From an uncultured Pelagibacteraceae bacterium (GTDB taxonomy: Bacteria; Pseudomonadota; Alphaproteobacteria; Pelagibacterales; Pelagibacteraceae): DNA of 60,324 nucleotides. Under the pieces are notes generated by a model. It did not search any database and was not told the DNA's origin. It was given only the letters and a program-made list of their open reading frames with translations. The stretch covers positions 1 through 60,324 of the forward strand of contig CACHSP010000005.1 in NCBI GenBank assembly GCA_902582605.1, given 5' to 3'. Of this stretch, positions 49,211 to 57,315 are shown in pieces (within the stretch, counting starts at the first letter, position 1; the number at the start of each line of letters is the position of its first letter). Position numbers and translations under genes: made by a program.

Positions 49211-50026
49211 TTAAATTAGCCCGTATTCAGCCCAAGAGCCATCATAAATACAGGGTCGATATTTATCATTTATTAAAGAATAAGCTAGTGCCAAAACACA
49301 CGCGGTTACCCCAGATCCACATGAAAAGACAATATTTTTATCATTTAAGTTTTTTAAGGAAGATTGAAAAATTTTTTCAAGCTCTTGTTTATTTCTAAAA
49401 GTTCTATCCTGATTAAGACAAGACCCAAATGGTATGCAAACAGAATTTTTAATATTTCCACTTTTTAATCCCTCTCTAGGCTCAGGAACCTTTCCTTCAA
49501 ATCTTTCTTTGCTTCTAGCATCAACAACCCTAAAATTTTGGGTTTCTATATTTTGATTAATTGAATCTTTGTTTTTAACTAATTCCTGATTTTCAAAACT
49601 TTTGTAGTCTGACTTCATAACTTTAGATAAATTATTTGTTACTTTTCTTTTTTCTTCTATCCATTTTTTTAAACCCCCATTTAAAACATGAACTAGTTTA
49701 GGATCATGACCATAATAGATAAAATTAAACCAACAGCGACATGAGCTAACAACATCAGAATTATCATAAATAATAATCATATCCTCATTTTTGATTCCCA
49801 TCTTTGAGACTATTTTTTCCCATTCATTTTTATTCACTAACATATGTGGAAGATTTGTATTTTTGTCCGAATTATCATCTAGGTCAAAAAAAATGGACTC
49901 CGGGATATGTTGAGTTTTATACTCTTCAAAACCATTTCTTTTCGTTTGTGGCATGTGCCACGAGCAATCAATTATTTTTACTTTGTCTTTATTATTTTCG
50001 AGCCAATCAGTTTCTACTAATGACAT
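49211..50026 (-). CDS. sseA: 3-mercaptopyruvate/thiosulfate sulfurtransferase
   Basis: This tandem-rhodanese sulfurtransferase moves sulfane sulfur from mercaptopyruvate or thiosulfate. The N-terminal inactive rhodanese domain starts VETDWLENNKDKVKIIDCSWHMP; the C-terminal domain has the active loop CGSGVTA with Cys236. The CG(S/T)GVTA loop favours mercaptopyruvate over thiosulfate. At 271 residues it is of family length. Its start overlaps the msrA stop. The pairing with MsrA suggests sulfur redox housekeeping. Confidence 0.9.
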   Translation of the reverse strand: MSLVETDWLENNKDKVKIIDCSWHMPQTKRNGFEEYKTQHIPESIFFDLDDNSDKNTNLPHMLVNKNEWEKIVSKMGIKNEDMIIIYDNSDVVSSCRCWFNFIYYGHDPKLVHVLNGGLKKWIEEKRKVTNNLSKVMKSDYKSFENQELVKNKDSINQNIETQNFRVVDARSKERFEGKVPEPREGLKSGNIKNSVCIPFGSCLNQDRTFRNKQELEKIFQSSLKNLNDKNIVFSCGSGVTACVLALAYSLINDKYRPCIYDGSWAEYGLI

Positions 50027-50469
50027 TATCTCTTTTCTAAATATTTTTGATGATATTCCTCAGCAATACAATAGTTTTTTAGTAGGGAAATTTTTGTTAC
50101 CACTTTCCCTGATAACTTTTTATTGACCTGGTCCAAAACATCTTCTGCAATTTTTTTTTGATTGTCATTTAAATAAAAGATTTCACTTCTATATTGTGTA
50201 CCAAAATCTGGTCCTTGAGAATTTAGTGTGGTTGGGTCATGAATTTCAAAAAAAATTTTTAAAATTTCTTCATAAGTAATTACTTTCTCATCAAAATCAA
50301 TTTTAACAACTTCAGCATGATTTGTACTCCCTGTACAAACTTCTTTATAGGTGGTTTGTGAACTATTACCACCGCAATAGCCAACTTCAGTTTTGATAAC
50401 ACCATTAATTTTGCTGAATTTGATTTCAGGTCCCCAAAAACATCCAAGTGCTAAAACTGCTATTTCCAT
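50026..50469 (-). CDS. msrA: Peptide methionine sulfoxide reductase A
   Basis: MsrA reduces the S-epimer of methionine sulfoxide. The nucleophile is Cys10 in LGCFWGPE; VGYCGG, TNHAEVVKI, and HDPTTLNSQGPDFGTQYRS are family signatures. At 147 residues it is a short, minimal form. The resolving cysteine could be the one in NYCIAEEYHQKYLEKR near the C-terminus. It is the first gene of a minus-strand run with sseA and the RND genes. Confidence 0.94.
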   Translation of the reverse strand: MEIAVLALGCFWGPEIKFSKINGVIKTEVGYCGGNSSQTTYKEVCTGSTNHAEVVKIDFDEKVITYEEILKIFFEIHDPTTLNSQGPDFGTQYRSEIFYLNDNQKKIAEDVLDQVNKKLSGKVVTKISLLKNYCIAEEYHQKYLEKR

Positions 50470-50504
50470 TGATTATGATTTAAATTAATTTACAAATTAT
50501 TCGT

Positions 50505-51389
50505 ATGCTTAGTAAAAATCAATTGGGATTTTTGTACATGTTTATGTCTGTTTGTGCATTTTCACTAATGGATATAATTGTAAAGTGGTCAGTCGATTAT
50601 CCGATTGGACAGGTTTTATTTTTTAGAGGGTTTTTTGGAATACTATTTTATTTTTTCATTATACCAAGAGATAGACTTCACAATTTTTATCAAACCAAAA
50701 GACCAGGCTTGCATGCCCTAAGGTGCTTGTCGGGTTTAATTGCTTTAGTAGCAATTTTTATTGCTTTAAGAAAATTACCTCTCGCAACTGTGGTAAGTAT
50801 TTCTTTTGCTGCTCCAATCTTTACAACTATATTTTCAATTTTTTTATTAAGTGAAAAAGTTGGCATTTATAGATGGTTAGCTGTTATAGTTGGTTTTATA
50901 GGAATATTAGTAATCACTGAACCAGGGATAAGTGAACTAAACATTTATTATATTTTTCCCATAATATTTTGTCTTGGTCTATCTTATGTAGCGATATCAA
51001 TAAGACAGTTATCGACCACAGAACCAGTTTGGTTAATTTCATTCTATTTTTCATTATCAATAACCTTATTGAGTTTTTTAACTATTCCACAAGGATGGGT
51101 TATGCCTAATTTAGAGGATTTTATTTTATTATCTTTTGTTGGCATTTTTGGAGGCGTTGCAAATTTATGGTTAGGTCAGTCATATAAATATTCAGAGGTT
51201 TCTTTGGTAACTCCTTTAAAATATTTAGCTCTTTTATTTGCAATAATTTTTGGATATTTCATTTGGGGTGAGGTTCCAACAATCAAAACGCTTCTTGGAG
51301 CCTCTTTGGTAATTATTTCAACATTAATTATTTTTAGAAGAGAAATTTATAATAAAAAAATAATCACTTCTAAAACAATCAATGACTAA
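50505..51389 (+). CDS. EamA/DMT-family transporter
   Basis: This drug/metabolite-superfamily permease of 294 residues has ten hydrophobic segments arranged as two EamA repeats. MFMSVCAFSLMDIIVKW, the G-x-L-FFRG region, SFAAPIFTTIFSIFLLSEK and TPLKYLALLFAIIFGYFIWGE are typical. The substrate cannot be deduced; related SAR11 proteins are often annotated as amino-acid or S-adenosylmethionine-type permeases without proof. The end overlaps the alkA start by 8 bp. Confidence 0.9.
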   Translation: MLSKNQLGFLYMFMSVCAFSLMDIIVKWSVDYPIGQVLFFRGFFGILFYFFIIPRDRLHNFYQTKRPGLHALRCLSGLIALVAIFIALRKLPLATVVSISFAAPIFTTIFSIFLLSEKVGIYRWLAVIVGFIGILVITEPGISELNIYYIFPIIFCLGLSYVAISIRQLSTTEPVWLISFYFSLSITLLSFLTIPQGWVMPNLEDFILLSFVGIFGGVANLWLGQSYKYSEVSLVTPLKYLALLFAIIFGYFIWGEVPTIKTLLGASLVIISTLIIFRREIYNKKIITSKTIND

Positions 51390-52017
51390 AGTTCCAAAAT
51401 ATTGGAATAAAGCCAAAAGATATTTATCCAAAAGGGATAAAATAATGTCAAGATTAATTAAAAATTATCAAAGCCCCAATGAAACGATTCTTACCTCAAG
51501 AAAGGATATTTTTTTTTCATTATGCAAAAGTATTATTGGTCAGCAAATAAGTGTTGCTGCAGCAAATTCAGTTTTTTTAAAATTTAAGAAAAAATGTAAA
51601 AATAAAATTAATCCAAAAACTGTATCTAAATTGACCTCAACACAACTAAGAAATTGTGGATTAAGTAGGCAAAAAGTCTTAGGAATAAAAAGTTTAGCAA
51701 AACAAATCATTAATAAATCCTTTAATCCTAAATTAATAAAGAATATGAGTGATGAGGAAGCTATAGTTTATTTATCTAATTTAAGACAAATAGGTAGATG
51801 GTCGGCTGAAATGATTTTACTTTTTACTTATAATAGATCTGACATTTGGCCTACACAAGATATTGGGCTTTTGAGAGCGATTTCTAAAAATTATAATAAA
51901 AAATATTTTCCACCAGAAAAATTTGTGTCTTTACTTCAAAAAAGATTTTCACCTTATTGCTCAGTAGCTACATGGTATTTGTGGAGAAGTATAGATCCTG
52001 AGCCTATTCAGTACTAA
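51382..52017 (+). CDS. alkA: DNA-3-methyladenine glycosylase (AlkA-type, HhH-GPD)
   Basis: This base-excision enzyme removes alkylated purines. The helix-hairpin-helix lies at about 132-142 (SNLRQIGRWSAEMIL) and the catalytic Asp160 is in IWPTQDIGLLRA. SLCKSIIGQQISVAAA is the standard early motif. The 211-residue length matches the compact HhH-GPD form, without the N-terminal domain of E. coli AlkA. The gene overlaps EamA upstream and convergent DUF1330 gene by 14 bp downstream. Confidence 0.9.
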   Translation: MTKVPKYWNKAKRYLSKRDKIMSRLIKNYQSPNETILTSRKDIFFSLCKSIIGQQISVAAANSVFLKFKKKCKNKINPKTVSKLTSTQLRNCGLSRQKVLGIKSLAKQIINKSFNPKLIKNMSDEEAIVYLSNLRQIGRWSAEMILLFTYNRSDIWPTQDIGLLRAISKNYNKKYFPPEKFVSLLQKRFSPYCSVATWYLWRSIDPEPIQY

Positions 52018-52300
52018 ATCCCTCAACGATTTGCATGTGTCTTATAGTGGTCTTTTTGGCTAAATCCCAACCAGCCTGATATTCTTTAGATTGATGACAT
52101 TTTAAAGCTTGCTCGTAATTTGGAAATTCCCAAACCACAGTTCTTAAAAAATCATCACCATCGAAAGTTGTATGTTTGCCACCTCTAACCAAAGGTAAAC
52201 CACCATAACTTTTAATAATTGGAGTTACTGTCTCTGCATACTTTTTTAAATTTTCTTGGTCATTAACTTTAGTATACAAACTTATCCAATAAGCCTTCAT
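52004..52300 (-). CDS. DUF1330 family small protein
   Basis: This 98-residue dimeric alpha-beta barrel protein belongs to the DUF1330 family: MKAYWISLYTKVNDQENLKKYAE, YGGLPLVRGGKHTTFDGDD and WEFPNYEQALKCHQSKEYQ are typical. The biochemical role is unknown. A strong AAGGAGA ribosome binding site precedes its ATG, unusual in this genome, suggesting good expression. It diverges from the phosphoribosyltransferase gene over 43 bp. Confidence 0.88.
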   Translation of the reverse strand: MKAYWISLYTKVNDQENLKKYAETVTPIIKSYGGLPLVRGGKHTTFDGDDFLRTVVWEFPNYEQALKCHQSKEYQAGWDLAKKTTIRHMQIVEGFSTE

Positions 52301-52343
52301 GATTTCTCCTTTTTAATTATTTTTAATTATGATAATAAATTTC

Positions 52344-52871
52344 ATGGCAGAGAAATTAATTATCAGTTTTGATGAATATACTCAAATTGTTGAAAAGTTA
52401 GCAATACAAATTCATGAAAAATATAAACCAACTGTATTAGTTGGTATTATGAGAGGGGCAGCTCCTATTATTGATATTTTATCAAGAATTTTGAAATTAC
52501 CAATCGCATATATTGTTATTCAAAGTTATTCAGGTAAAGGTTTAGAGGATCAACAGGGCCAATTGATGTTTGCAAGAGAAATAAGTTCTTTGGCAAATAA
52601 CAAAGATTTTAATAAGGTTCTTCTAATAGATGATCTCTCCGATACCGGTTTAACGCTTAATAAAAGCATTGAGTGGTTAAAAAATTATGGCCCAACTAAA
52701 GATTATATAAAAGAAGTAAAAACTGCTTGTTTATGGAAAAAGAAATCGTCAACTTTCAAACCTGATTTTTGTCCTATCAGATTAGACTCAGATCCGTGGA
52801 TTGTTCAACCTACAGAACATTATGAAGAATTGTCTATTGAGGAGATTGTGAAAAAAAATAAACAGGGCTAG
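52344..52871 (+). CDS. Purine phosphoribosyltransferase (hypoxanthine/xanthine-guanine type)
   Basis: This salvage enzyme joins a purine base to PRPP. The substrate/PPi loop VLVGIMRGAAPIIDILSR and the PRPP-binding motif VLLIDDLSDTGLTL (92-105) are clear. The likely start is the ATG at 52344 (MAEKLIISF); a Met five codons upstream is open. The 175-residue protein sits head-on against an AzgA-like permease, supporting salvage of guanine, hypoxanthine or xanthine. Which base it uses cannot be told from sequence. Its last codons form one arm of the terminator of the facing gene. Confidence 0.83.
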   Translation: MAEKLIISFDEYTQIVEKLAIQIHEKYKPTVLVGIMRGAAPIIDILSRILKLPIAYIVIQSYSGKGLEDQQGQLMFAREISSLANNKDFNKVLLIDDLSDTGLTLNKSIEWLKNYGPTKDYIKEVKTACLWKKKSSTFKPDFCPIRLDSDPWIVQPTEHYEELSIEEIVKKNKQG

Positions 52872-52888
52872 TTTATACCAGCCCTGTT
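52861..52888 (-). terminator. Intrinsic terminator of the purine permease gene
   Basis: AACAGGGCT (52861-52869) and AGCCCTGTT (52880-52888) form a perfect 9-bp GC-rich stem with a 10-nt loop. On the minus strand it is followed by TATTTTTTTT, a proper U-tract, so it ends the permease transcript. The left arm lies within the last codons and stop of the phosphoribosyltransferase gene. On the plus strand no U-run follows. Confidence 0.8.
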
Positions 52889-52898
52889 CAATTAATAT

Positions 52899-54209
52899 TT
52901 AAGCAACTGCAAAACTTACAACACTCAAAATTGCTATTACCCAAATAGCTGGTGAAGTAGTTGCAAATTTACCAGTGAATATCTTGATTAAAGCATATGA
53001 TACGAAAGCTAGAGCAATACCATTGCTTATACTATAAGTTAAAGGCATAGCGATCATTGCAAGAATTGCTGGAGCAGACTCTGAAACATCGTTCCACTCT
53101 ATATCAGTAATATTTCTTATAAATAGAACTGAAACAAAAAGTAAAGCAGCACCATCAATTTGTTTTGGCAAACTAGTTGCTAAGGGCGCAAAAAATATAC
53201 ATGCTAAAAATAATATACCAATTACCAAAGAGGTCATGCCAGTCTTTCCACCAGCTTTTACCCCAGCCCCAGATTCAACGTAACTAGTTACCGTTGTGGT
53301 TCCCATTACAGCTCCCGCAACAGTACTTACGCTGTCTGATAACATTGCTTTATTGATGTCTTTAACTTTTCCATCTTTGCCCACTTTTCCAGCTACATTG
53401 GCAACTGAAGTTAAAGTTCCTGCAGTATCAAAAAAGTCTACAAACAATAAAGTAAATATGACTGTAGACATTCCAGCTGTCATAGCTGCAGATAAATCAA
53501 ATTCAAAAAGATAAGTCATTGAAGGTGGAGCACTTGCGATACCATTAAACTTTGCAAGACCTGTAGCCCAAGCAATTATACTAAATACTAAAATACCAAT
53601 AATGATATTACCTCTAACATTCATTTTATCTAAAACAATTATTGCAATAAAAGTCGCGCATCCTAATAAAACAAGTGGATCACTTAAATTTCCAAGCTGT
53701 ACTAATGTTACAGGATTATCGACAACTACTTCCATTATCTGAAGACCGATAATTGCTAAGAACAAACCAATTCCTGCGCCAATTCCTAACTTTAAACTCT
53801 TAGGAATAGAATTGATAAGCCACGCTCTTATTGGTGTTAATGATATAATTAAAAATAATACACCAGCAACTAATACAGCACCTAAAGCTTGTTGCGGTGT
53901 ATATCCCATACCTGCACAAACTCCAAAAGCTACAAAAGCATTAATCCCCATTCCTGGCGCAAGACCAATAGGCCAAGTTTTTCCATGAAATGCCATTATG
54001 AAACAAGCTAGGGCAGTTGCTAGAATAGTTGCAGTGTAAACTGCGCCGAAATCAAAGAAACCTTTTTCGGGCCCAGCAAATTCACCTGATAAAATAAACG
54101 GATTTAAAAACATGATATAAGCCATGGTTAAAAAAGTAGTAGTTCCGGCTATTACTTCTGTTTTAAAATCTGTTTTGTGTTTTTTGTACTCAAAATATTT
54201 GTCTAACAT
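52899..54209 (-). CDS. NCS2-family purine permease (AzgA-like)
   Basis: This 436-residue protein is an adenine/guanine/hypoxanthine-type permease with about 13-14 hydrophobic segments. MLDKYFEYKKHKTDFKTEVIAGTTTFLTMAYI (residues 1-32), PIGLAPGMGINAFVAFGV and TTTVTSYVESGAGVKAGGKTG are AzgA-branch signatures. It has an unusually strong AGGAGGAA ribosome binding site and an isolated, well-terminated transcription unit, suggesting high expression. The facing phosphoribosyltransferase would trap imported base as nucleotide. Confidence 0.92.
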   Translation of the reverse strand: MLDKYFEYKKHKTDFKTEVIAGTTTFLTMAYIMFLNPFILSGEFAGPEKGFFDFGAVYTATILATALACFIMAFHGKTWPIGLAPGMGINAFVAFGVCAGMGYTPQQALGAVLVAGVLFLIISLTPIRAWLINSIPKSLKLGIGAGIGLFLAIIGLQIMEVVVDNPVTLVQLGNLSDPLVLLGCATFIAIIVLDKMNVRGNIIIGILVFSIIAWATGLAKFNGIASAPPSMTYLFEFDLSAAMTAGMSTVIFTLLFVDFFDTAGTLTSVANVAGKVGKDGKVKDINKAMLSDSVSTVAGAVMGTTTVTSYVESGAGVKAGGKTGMTSLVIGILFLACIFFAPLATSLPKQIDGAALLFVSVLFIRNITDIEWNDVSESAPAILAMIAMPLTYSISNGIALAFVSYALIKIFTGKFATTSPAIWVIAILSVVSFAVA

Positions 54210-54327
54210 TATTCCTCCTATCCTGACTAAATAGATGATTCTTTTGACAAATACTTAGCCAAATCTAATTTTATCAACATAATTCAACTAAGAAGTTTAT
54301 ATTTTGGTCATATTTAGAAGCTAGAAT

Positions 54328-54639
54328 ATGAAAATGAGAAATTTTAAATTAATCGTGTTGTTACTTAGTTTCTTCTTAATGGTCACTGCATGCCAGACGG
54401 TACAAGAAAAAACTGACAAAATTGTTGAGCAAGAAAATAAAAGATTGGGTAAATACATAGGTCAATTATCCAGTGAAATTAAAATTGATCTAGGAAATCC
54501 TGATGAAGATTTTAAGAACGAAAAAGGAAATCAAGTTCTTGTATATAAAACAAAAAAATATGGTATTTCTTGTGAAAGAAAATTTGAGGTAGACACTAAC
54601 TCAGTGGTAATTGGATTTTCATCAAAAGGATGTTTTTAG
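54328..54639 (+). CDS. Small BamE/SmpA-like lipoprotein of unknown function
   Basis: This 103-residue protein has a lipoprotein signal (LLSFFLMVTACQT, lipobox VTAC). A helical stretch follows (VQEKTDKIVEQENKRLG), then a small alpha-beta part with LGNPDEDFKNEKGNQVLVYKTKKYG. Two cysteines (SCERKF, SKGCF) may pair in the periplasm. The LGxP...G...LVY pattern recalls BamE/SmpA-type proteins, but the match is weak. The gene stands alone in front of convergent hsp20 and behind a 118-bp gap that contains a TTGACA (54244-54249) without a clear -10. Confidence 0.6.
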   Translation: MKMRNFKLIVLLLSFFLMVTACQTVQEKTDKIVEQENKRLGKYIGQLSSEIKIDLGNPDEDFKNEKGNQVLVYKTKKYGISCERKFEVDTNSVVIGFSSKGCF

Positions 54640-54643
54640 TTTA

Positions 54644-54668
54644 CTTGCGGAGCTAGTTGCCCCGCAAG
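54644..54668. terminator. Possible bidirectional hairpin terminator
   Basis: CTTGCGG (54644-54650) and CCGCAAG (54662-54668) form a 7-bp GC-rich stem with an 11-nt loop in the 41-bp gap between the convergent lipoprotein and hsp20 genes. No clear U-tract follows on either strand, so termination strength is uncertain. Confidence 0.5.
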
Positions 54669-54680
54669 CAAGGCTTTAAC

Positions 54681-55127
54681 TTATCTAATTTCGATTAGTT
54701 TTTTCTTCTTATGCTCTGGTACAATTCTTTCGCAAGATATTGTTAAAAGACCATCTTTGAGCTCGGCACCATTTACTTTAACGTCATCAGCAATTGTAAA
54801 TGATCTAGCAAATTGTCTTTGAGATATTCCCTTATGAATGATCTCTCCATCAGCATTTTTATCCTCAGATTTATCAACTTGTTTTGTTCTTACAGTTAAT
54901 AAATTATCTTCGAACTCAACCTCAACATCTTTTTTGTTGAAACCTGCTAAAGCAACTTCAATAGCGTAGTTATCTTTACCAGTCTTTCTGATGTTGTATG
55001 GTGGGTAATTGGATTGCATTGTCATTGCACCATTTCCCAACATATTCTCAAATTGATCAAACATATCGTCGAACCCAATCGAGAATGGTCTTAATGAGTT
55101 AAATATAGATAGATCCTTACTTGTCAT
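54681..55127 (-). CDS. ibpA: Hsp20/alpha-crystallin small heat-shock protein
   Basis: This ATP-independent holdase binds unfolding proteins. The alpha-crystallin domain spans about 30-125 (NIRKTGKDNYAIEVALAGFNKKDVEVEFED, positions about 43-72), with GISQRQFARSFTIADDVKVNGAELKDGLLTI in the later part and an IVPEHKKKK tail replacing the usual I-x-I. I chose the ATG at 55127 because a near-perfect AAAGGAGG ribosome binding site sits right before it; an upstream Met at 55148 would bury that site inside the gene. A sigma32-like promoter lies upstream. Confidence 0.93.
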   Translation of the reverse strand: MTSKDLSIFNSLRPFSIGFDDMFDQFENMLGNGAMTMQSNYPPYNIRKTGKDNYAIEVALAGFNKKDVEVEFEDNLLTVRTKQVDKSEDKNADGEIIHKGISQRQFARSFTIADDVKVNGAELKDGLLTISCERIVPEHKKKKLIEIR

Positions 55128-55184
55128 ATATCCTCCTTTGTTAAGCAAGTTTATTTACAGGCCCCATTAGGCGACCTACATTAC

Positions 55185-55214
55185 TTAAGTAGGAACGATT
55201 TAAGTTTTTTCAAG
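55185..55214 (-). promoter_or_regulatory. Sigma32-like heat-shock promoter of hsp20
   Basis: On the minus strand a perfect CTTGAAA (55214-55208) is followed at about 12-14 bp by a CC-containing element (TTCCTACTT) that partly resembles the -10 CCCCATNT of RpoH promoters. The position, in the gap between the oligopeptidase and hsp20, and the heat-shock gene downstream support the call; the -10 is imperfect. Confidence 0.5.
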
Positions 55215-55223
55215 ATTGAGAAA

Positions 55224-57299
55224 TTAAATTTTTTTTGAAATTTTTAGTGCAAAAGCATAGTCTAAAGCTATTTCTTCTATAGCACCATCTCTACCTGACT
55301 TTCCACCATGACCTGCATCCATTTCTGTTTTTAAAAGTAATAAATTATTATCTGTTTTTAAGTCTCTTAGCTTGGCAGTAAATTTAGCAGGCTCGTCAAA
55401 CAATACTCTATTGTCACTTAAACTAGTGGTAATTAACATATGAGGGTAGTCCATTTTTTTTATATTATTATAGGGAGCATAAGAAAATATATAATCAAAG
55501 TGATCTTTATTATCTTTGGCATTACCAAACTCATCAAATTCACCAACTGTTAATGGTAGAGAGTGATCAAGGTTAGTAGTTAAAGAGTCAACAAATGGAA
55601 CCGCCATTATAATTCCTAAAAATAATTTTGGAGATTGGTTTACCACTGCTCCCATTAATAATCCACCTGCAGATCCACCCATACCAATGATCTTACCAGC
55701 GGAAGAGTATTTATTTTCAATTAAATATTTAGCTGCATAAATGTAATCCTCAAAAGTATTTTTTTTGTTTGTTAATTTTCCCTCTTTCCACCATTTCATA
55801 CCTTTTTCCATTCCACCTCTAATATGAGCTGTAGCCCAGATGATATCTCTGTTGATCAAACTCAAACGTGTAGATGAAAAACTAGGGCTCATTGAATTTC
55901 CGTATGAACCATAACCGTACAATAAGACATTTGCAGTTCCATCAATCTTAGTTTTCTTATGTCTTGTTATTGTTAAAGGAACCATTCTTCCATCATGAGA
56001 TTTATATTCAATTCTCTCTACAATATAATCTTCTGAATTATGGCCTGATGGAATTTCTTGTTCTTTTACTAATTTTTTAGATTTATCTGAAAGATTATAT
56101 GAATAAACTCTTGAAGGAGTTTTCGGCGATGAATATCCAAGGTAAATTTCGTCTGTGTTTCGATCTTTTTGTTTAAGAGAAATATTTGGTACGTATACTT
56201 TTTCATCTGAAAAAATTAATTCTTCCTCAAAATTTGTTGATATATTTCTTATGAATAACTTATCTAATGCATCAGAAGTTTCTGATCGAATTATCCAATT
56301 TTTTAAAAACACACAACCACCAATTAAAACCTCATTTTTTGAAGGCACAAAAGGTTTCCAACTTTGGTTCTCTAAGCTTGAAGAGATATCAATCTTAAAA
56401 TCTTCAGCATCATTATTTGTATGATTGTAAAAATTGTTAGCCCAAGAATTTATAGAGTATAAAATTCCTCTTTGTCTTTTAATGATTAATTTTGGTTTTG
56501 GAGTTATTTCATCAACACCAAAGTAGTATTGCTCTGATGTGTTGTGATCAGAAGTTGTTATTAGATAATATTTTTCATCAGAGGTTAAGCTTATTCCAAC
56601 TGTGAAAGCTTCACTTTTTTCCTCAAATACTAAATAATCCTCACTTAAATGATCTCCAATTTTATGTCTATATATTTTTCGCGCACGATGATTTTCATCT
56701 AATTTTGAGTAAAAAATATATTTATCGTCTAGACTAAAAGTAATACTACCAGATGTGTCCGTAATTTCTGTTGTGACCAACTTATTTGTTGAAATATTTC
56801 TTATGAAGATTTTGTAATATTCCGACCCTTTGGTGTCCAGAGAATATGCAAGTAATTTATCGTTATGGCTTACTTCTAAATCTCCCACTCCAAAATATTC
56901 AACGCCTAATTTTTCTTTTTCTTTATCTCCGTTCCAAATTTCTTCAACATTATCTGTATTAATTTTTTTACGTAGTTTGATAGAATAATTTCCTTCTGTT
57001 GTTGTTTTTGTCCAATAATCATAAGTATGGTCTCTAAAAGGAAGAGATTCATCATCTAATTTTATTCTCCCCTTTATTTCATCAAAAAGTTTTTTCTGTA
57101 AGTCTTTAGTATCTTTAAGATGATAATCAGTATGATTGTTTTCTTCAATCAAGTATTTTTTTACTTCTGGATTTAACTTATTTTTGTCTTTTAAGACTTC
57201 AAGAATATCTTTTTGATGTATCCAGCTGTAATTATCTTCCCAACTTGTGTTGTGACAAGATTTTATTTCCAGTTTTTTTCTAAGTTGTGGTATTTTCAT
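55224..57299 (-). CDS. ptrB: Oligopeptidase B / prolyl oligopeptidase family (S9A)
   Basis: This 691-residue serine peptidase cleaves short peptides, typically after basic residues in the PtrB branch. The N-terminal beta-propeller (about 70-420) shows YSIKLRKK, DTSGSITFSLDDKYIFYSKLDE and related blades. The C-terminal alpha/beta-hydrolase domain has catalytic Ser543 (GGSAGGLLMG), Asp629 (SDNRV) and His664 (DAGHGG). YGSYG before the nucleophile elbow and RGGMEKGMKWW are PtrB signatures. No signal peptide, so cytoplasmic peptide catabolism is likely. Its start lies only 16 bp from the divergent J-protein. Confidence 0.93.
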   Translation of the reverse strand: MKIPQLRKKLEIKSCHNTSWEDNYSWIHQKDILEVLKDKNKLNPEVKKYLIEENNHTDYHLKDTKDLQKKLFDEIKGRIKLDDESLPFRDHTYDYWTKTTTEGNYSIKLRKKINTDNVEEIWNGDKEKEKLGVEYFGVGDLEVSHNDKLLAYSLDTKGSEYYKIFIRNISTNKLVTTEITDTSGSITFSLDDKYIFYSKLDENHRARKIYRHKIGDHLSEDYLVFEEKSEAFTVGISLTSDEKYYLITTSDHNTSEQYYFGVDEITPKPKLIIKRQRGILYSINSWANNFYNHTNNDAEDFKIDISSSLENQSWKPFVPSKNEVLIGGCVFLKNWIIRSETSDALDKLFIRNISTNFEEELIFSDEKVYVPNISLKQKDRNTDEIYLGYSSPKTPSRVYSYNLSDKSKKLVKEQEIPSGHNSEDYIVERIEYKSHDGRMVPLTITRHKKTKIDGTANVLLYGYGSYGNSMSPSFSSTRLSLINRDIIWATAHIRGGMEKGMKWWKEGKLTNKKNTFEDYIYAAKYLIENKYSSAGKIIGMGGSAGGLLMGAVVNQSPKLFLGIIMAVPFVDSLTTNLDHSLPLTVGEFDEFGNAKDNKDHFDYIFSYAPYNNIKKMDYPHMLITTSLSDNRVLFDEPAKFTAKLRDLKTDNNLLLLKTEMDAGHGGKSGRDGAIEEIALDYAFALKISKKI

Positions 57300-57315
57300 T
57301 AAAAAGAAGAACTAT

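Noticed and set aside
53296..53514. Open frame antisense to the purine permease, and similar long antisense frames elsewhere (e.g. 16180-16500, 40396-40713, 45259-45525)
   Set aside because: These are mirror frames of conserved genes, with no ribosome binding site, no recognisable domain and composition dictated by the opposite strand.
55128..55148. Earlier Met start for hsp20
   Set aside because: The strong AAAGGAGG ribosome binding site would then lie inside the coding region; it is placed correctly for the ATG at 55127.
55142..55190. ROSE-type RNA thermometer in the hsp20 leader
   Set aside because: A small CCTAC/GTAGG stem is present, but I cannot find a convincing anti-Shine-Dalgarno pairing with the AAAGGAGG site.
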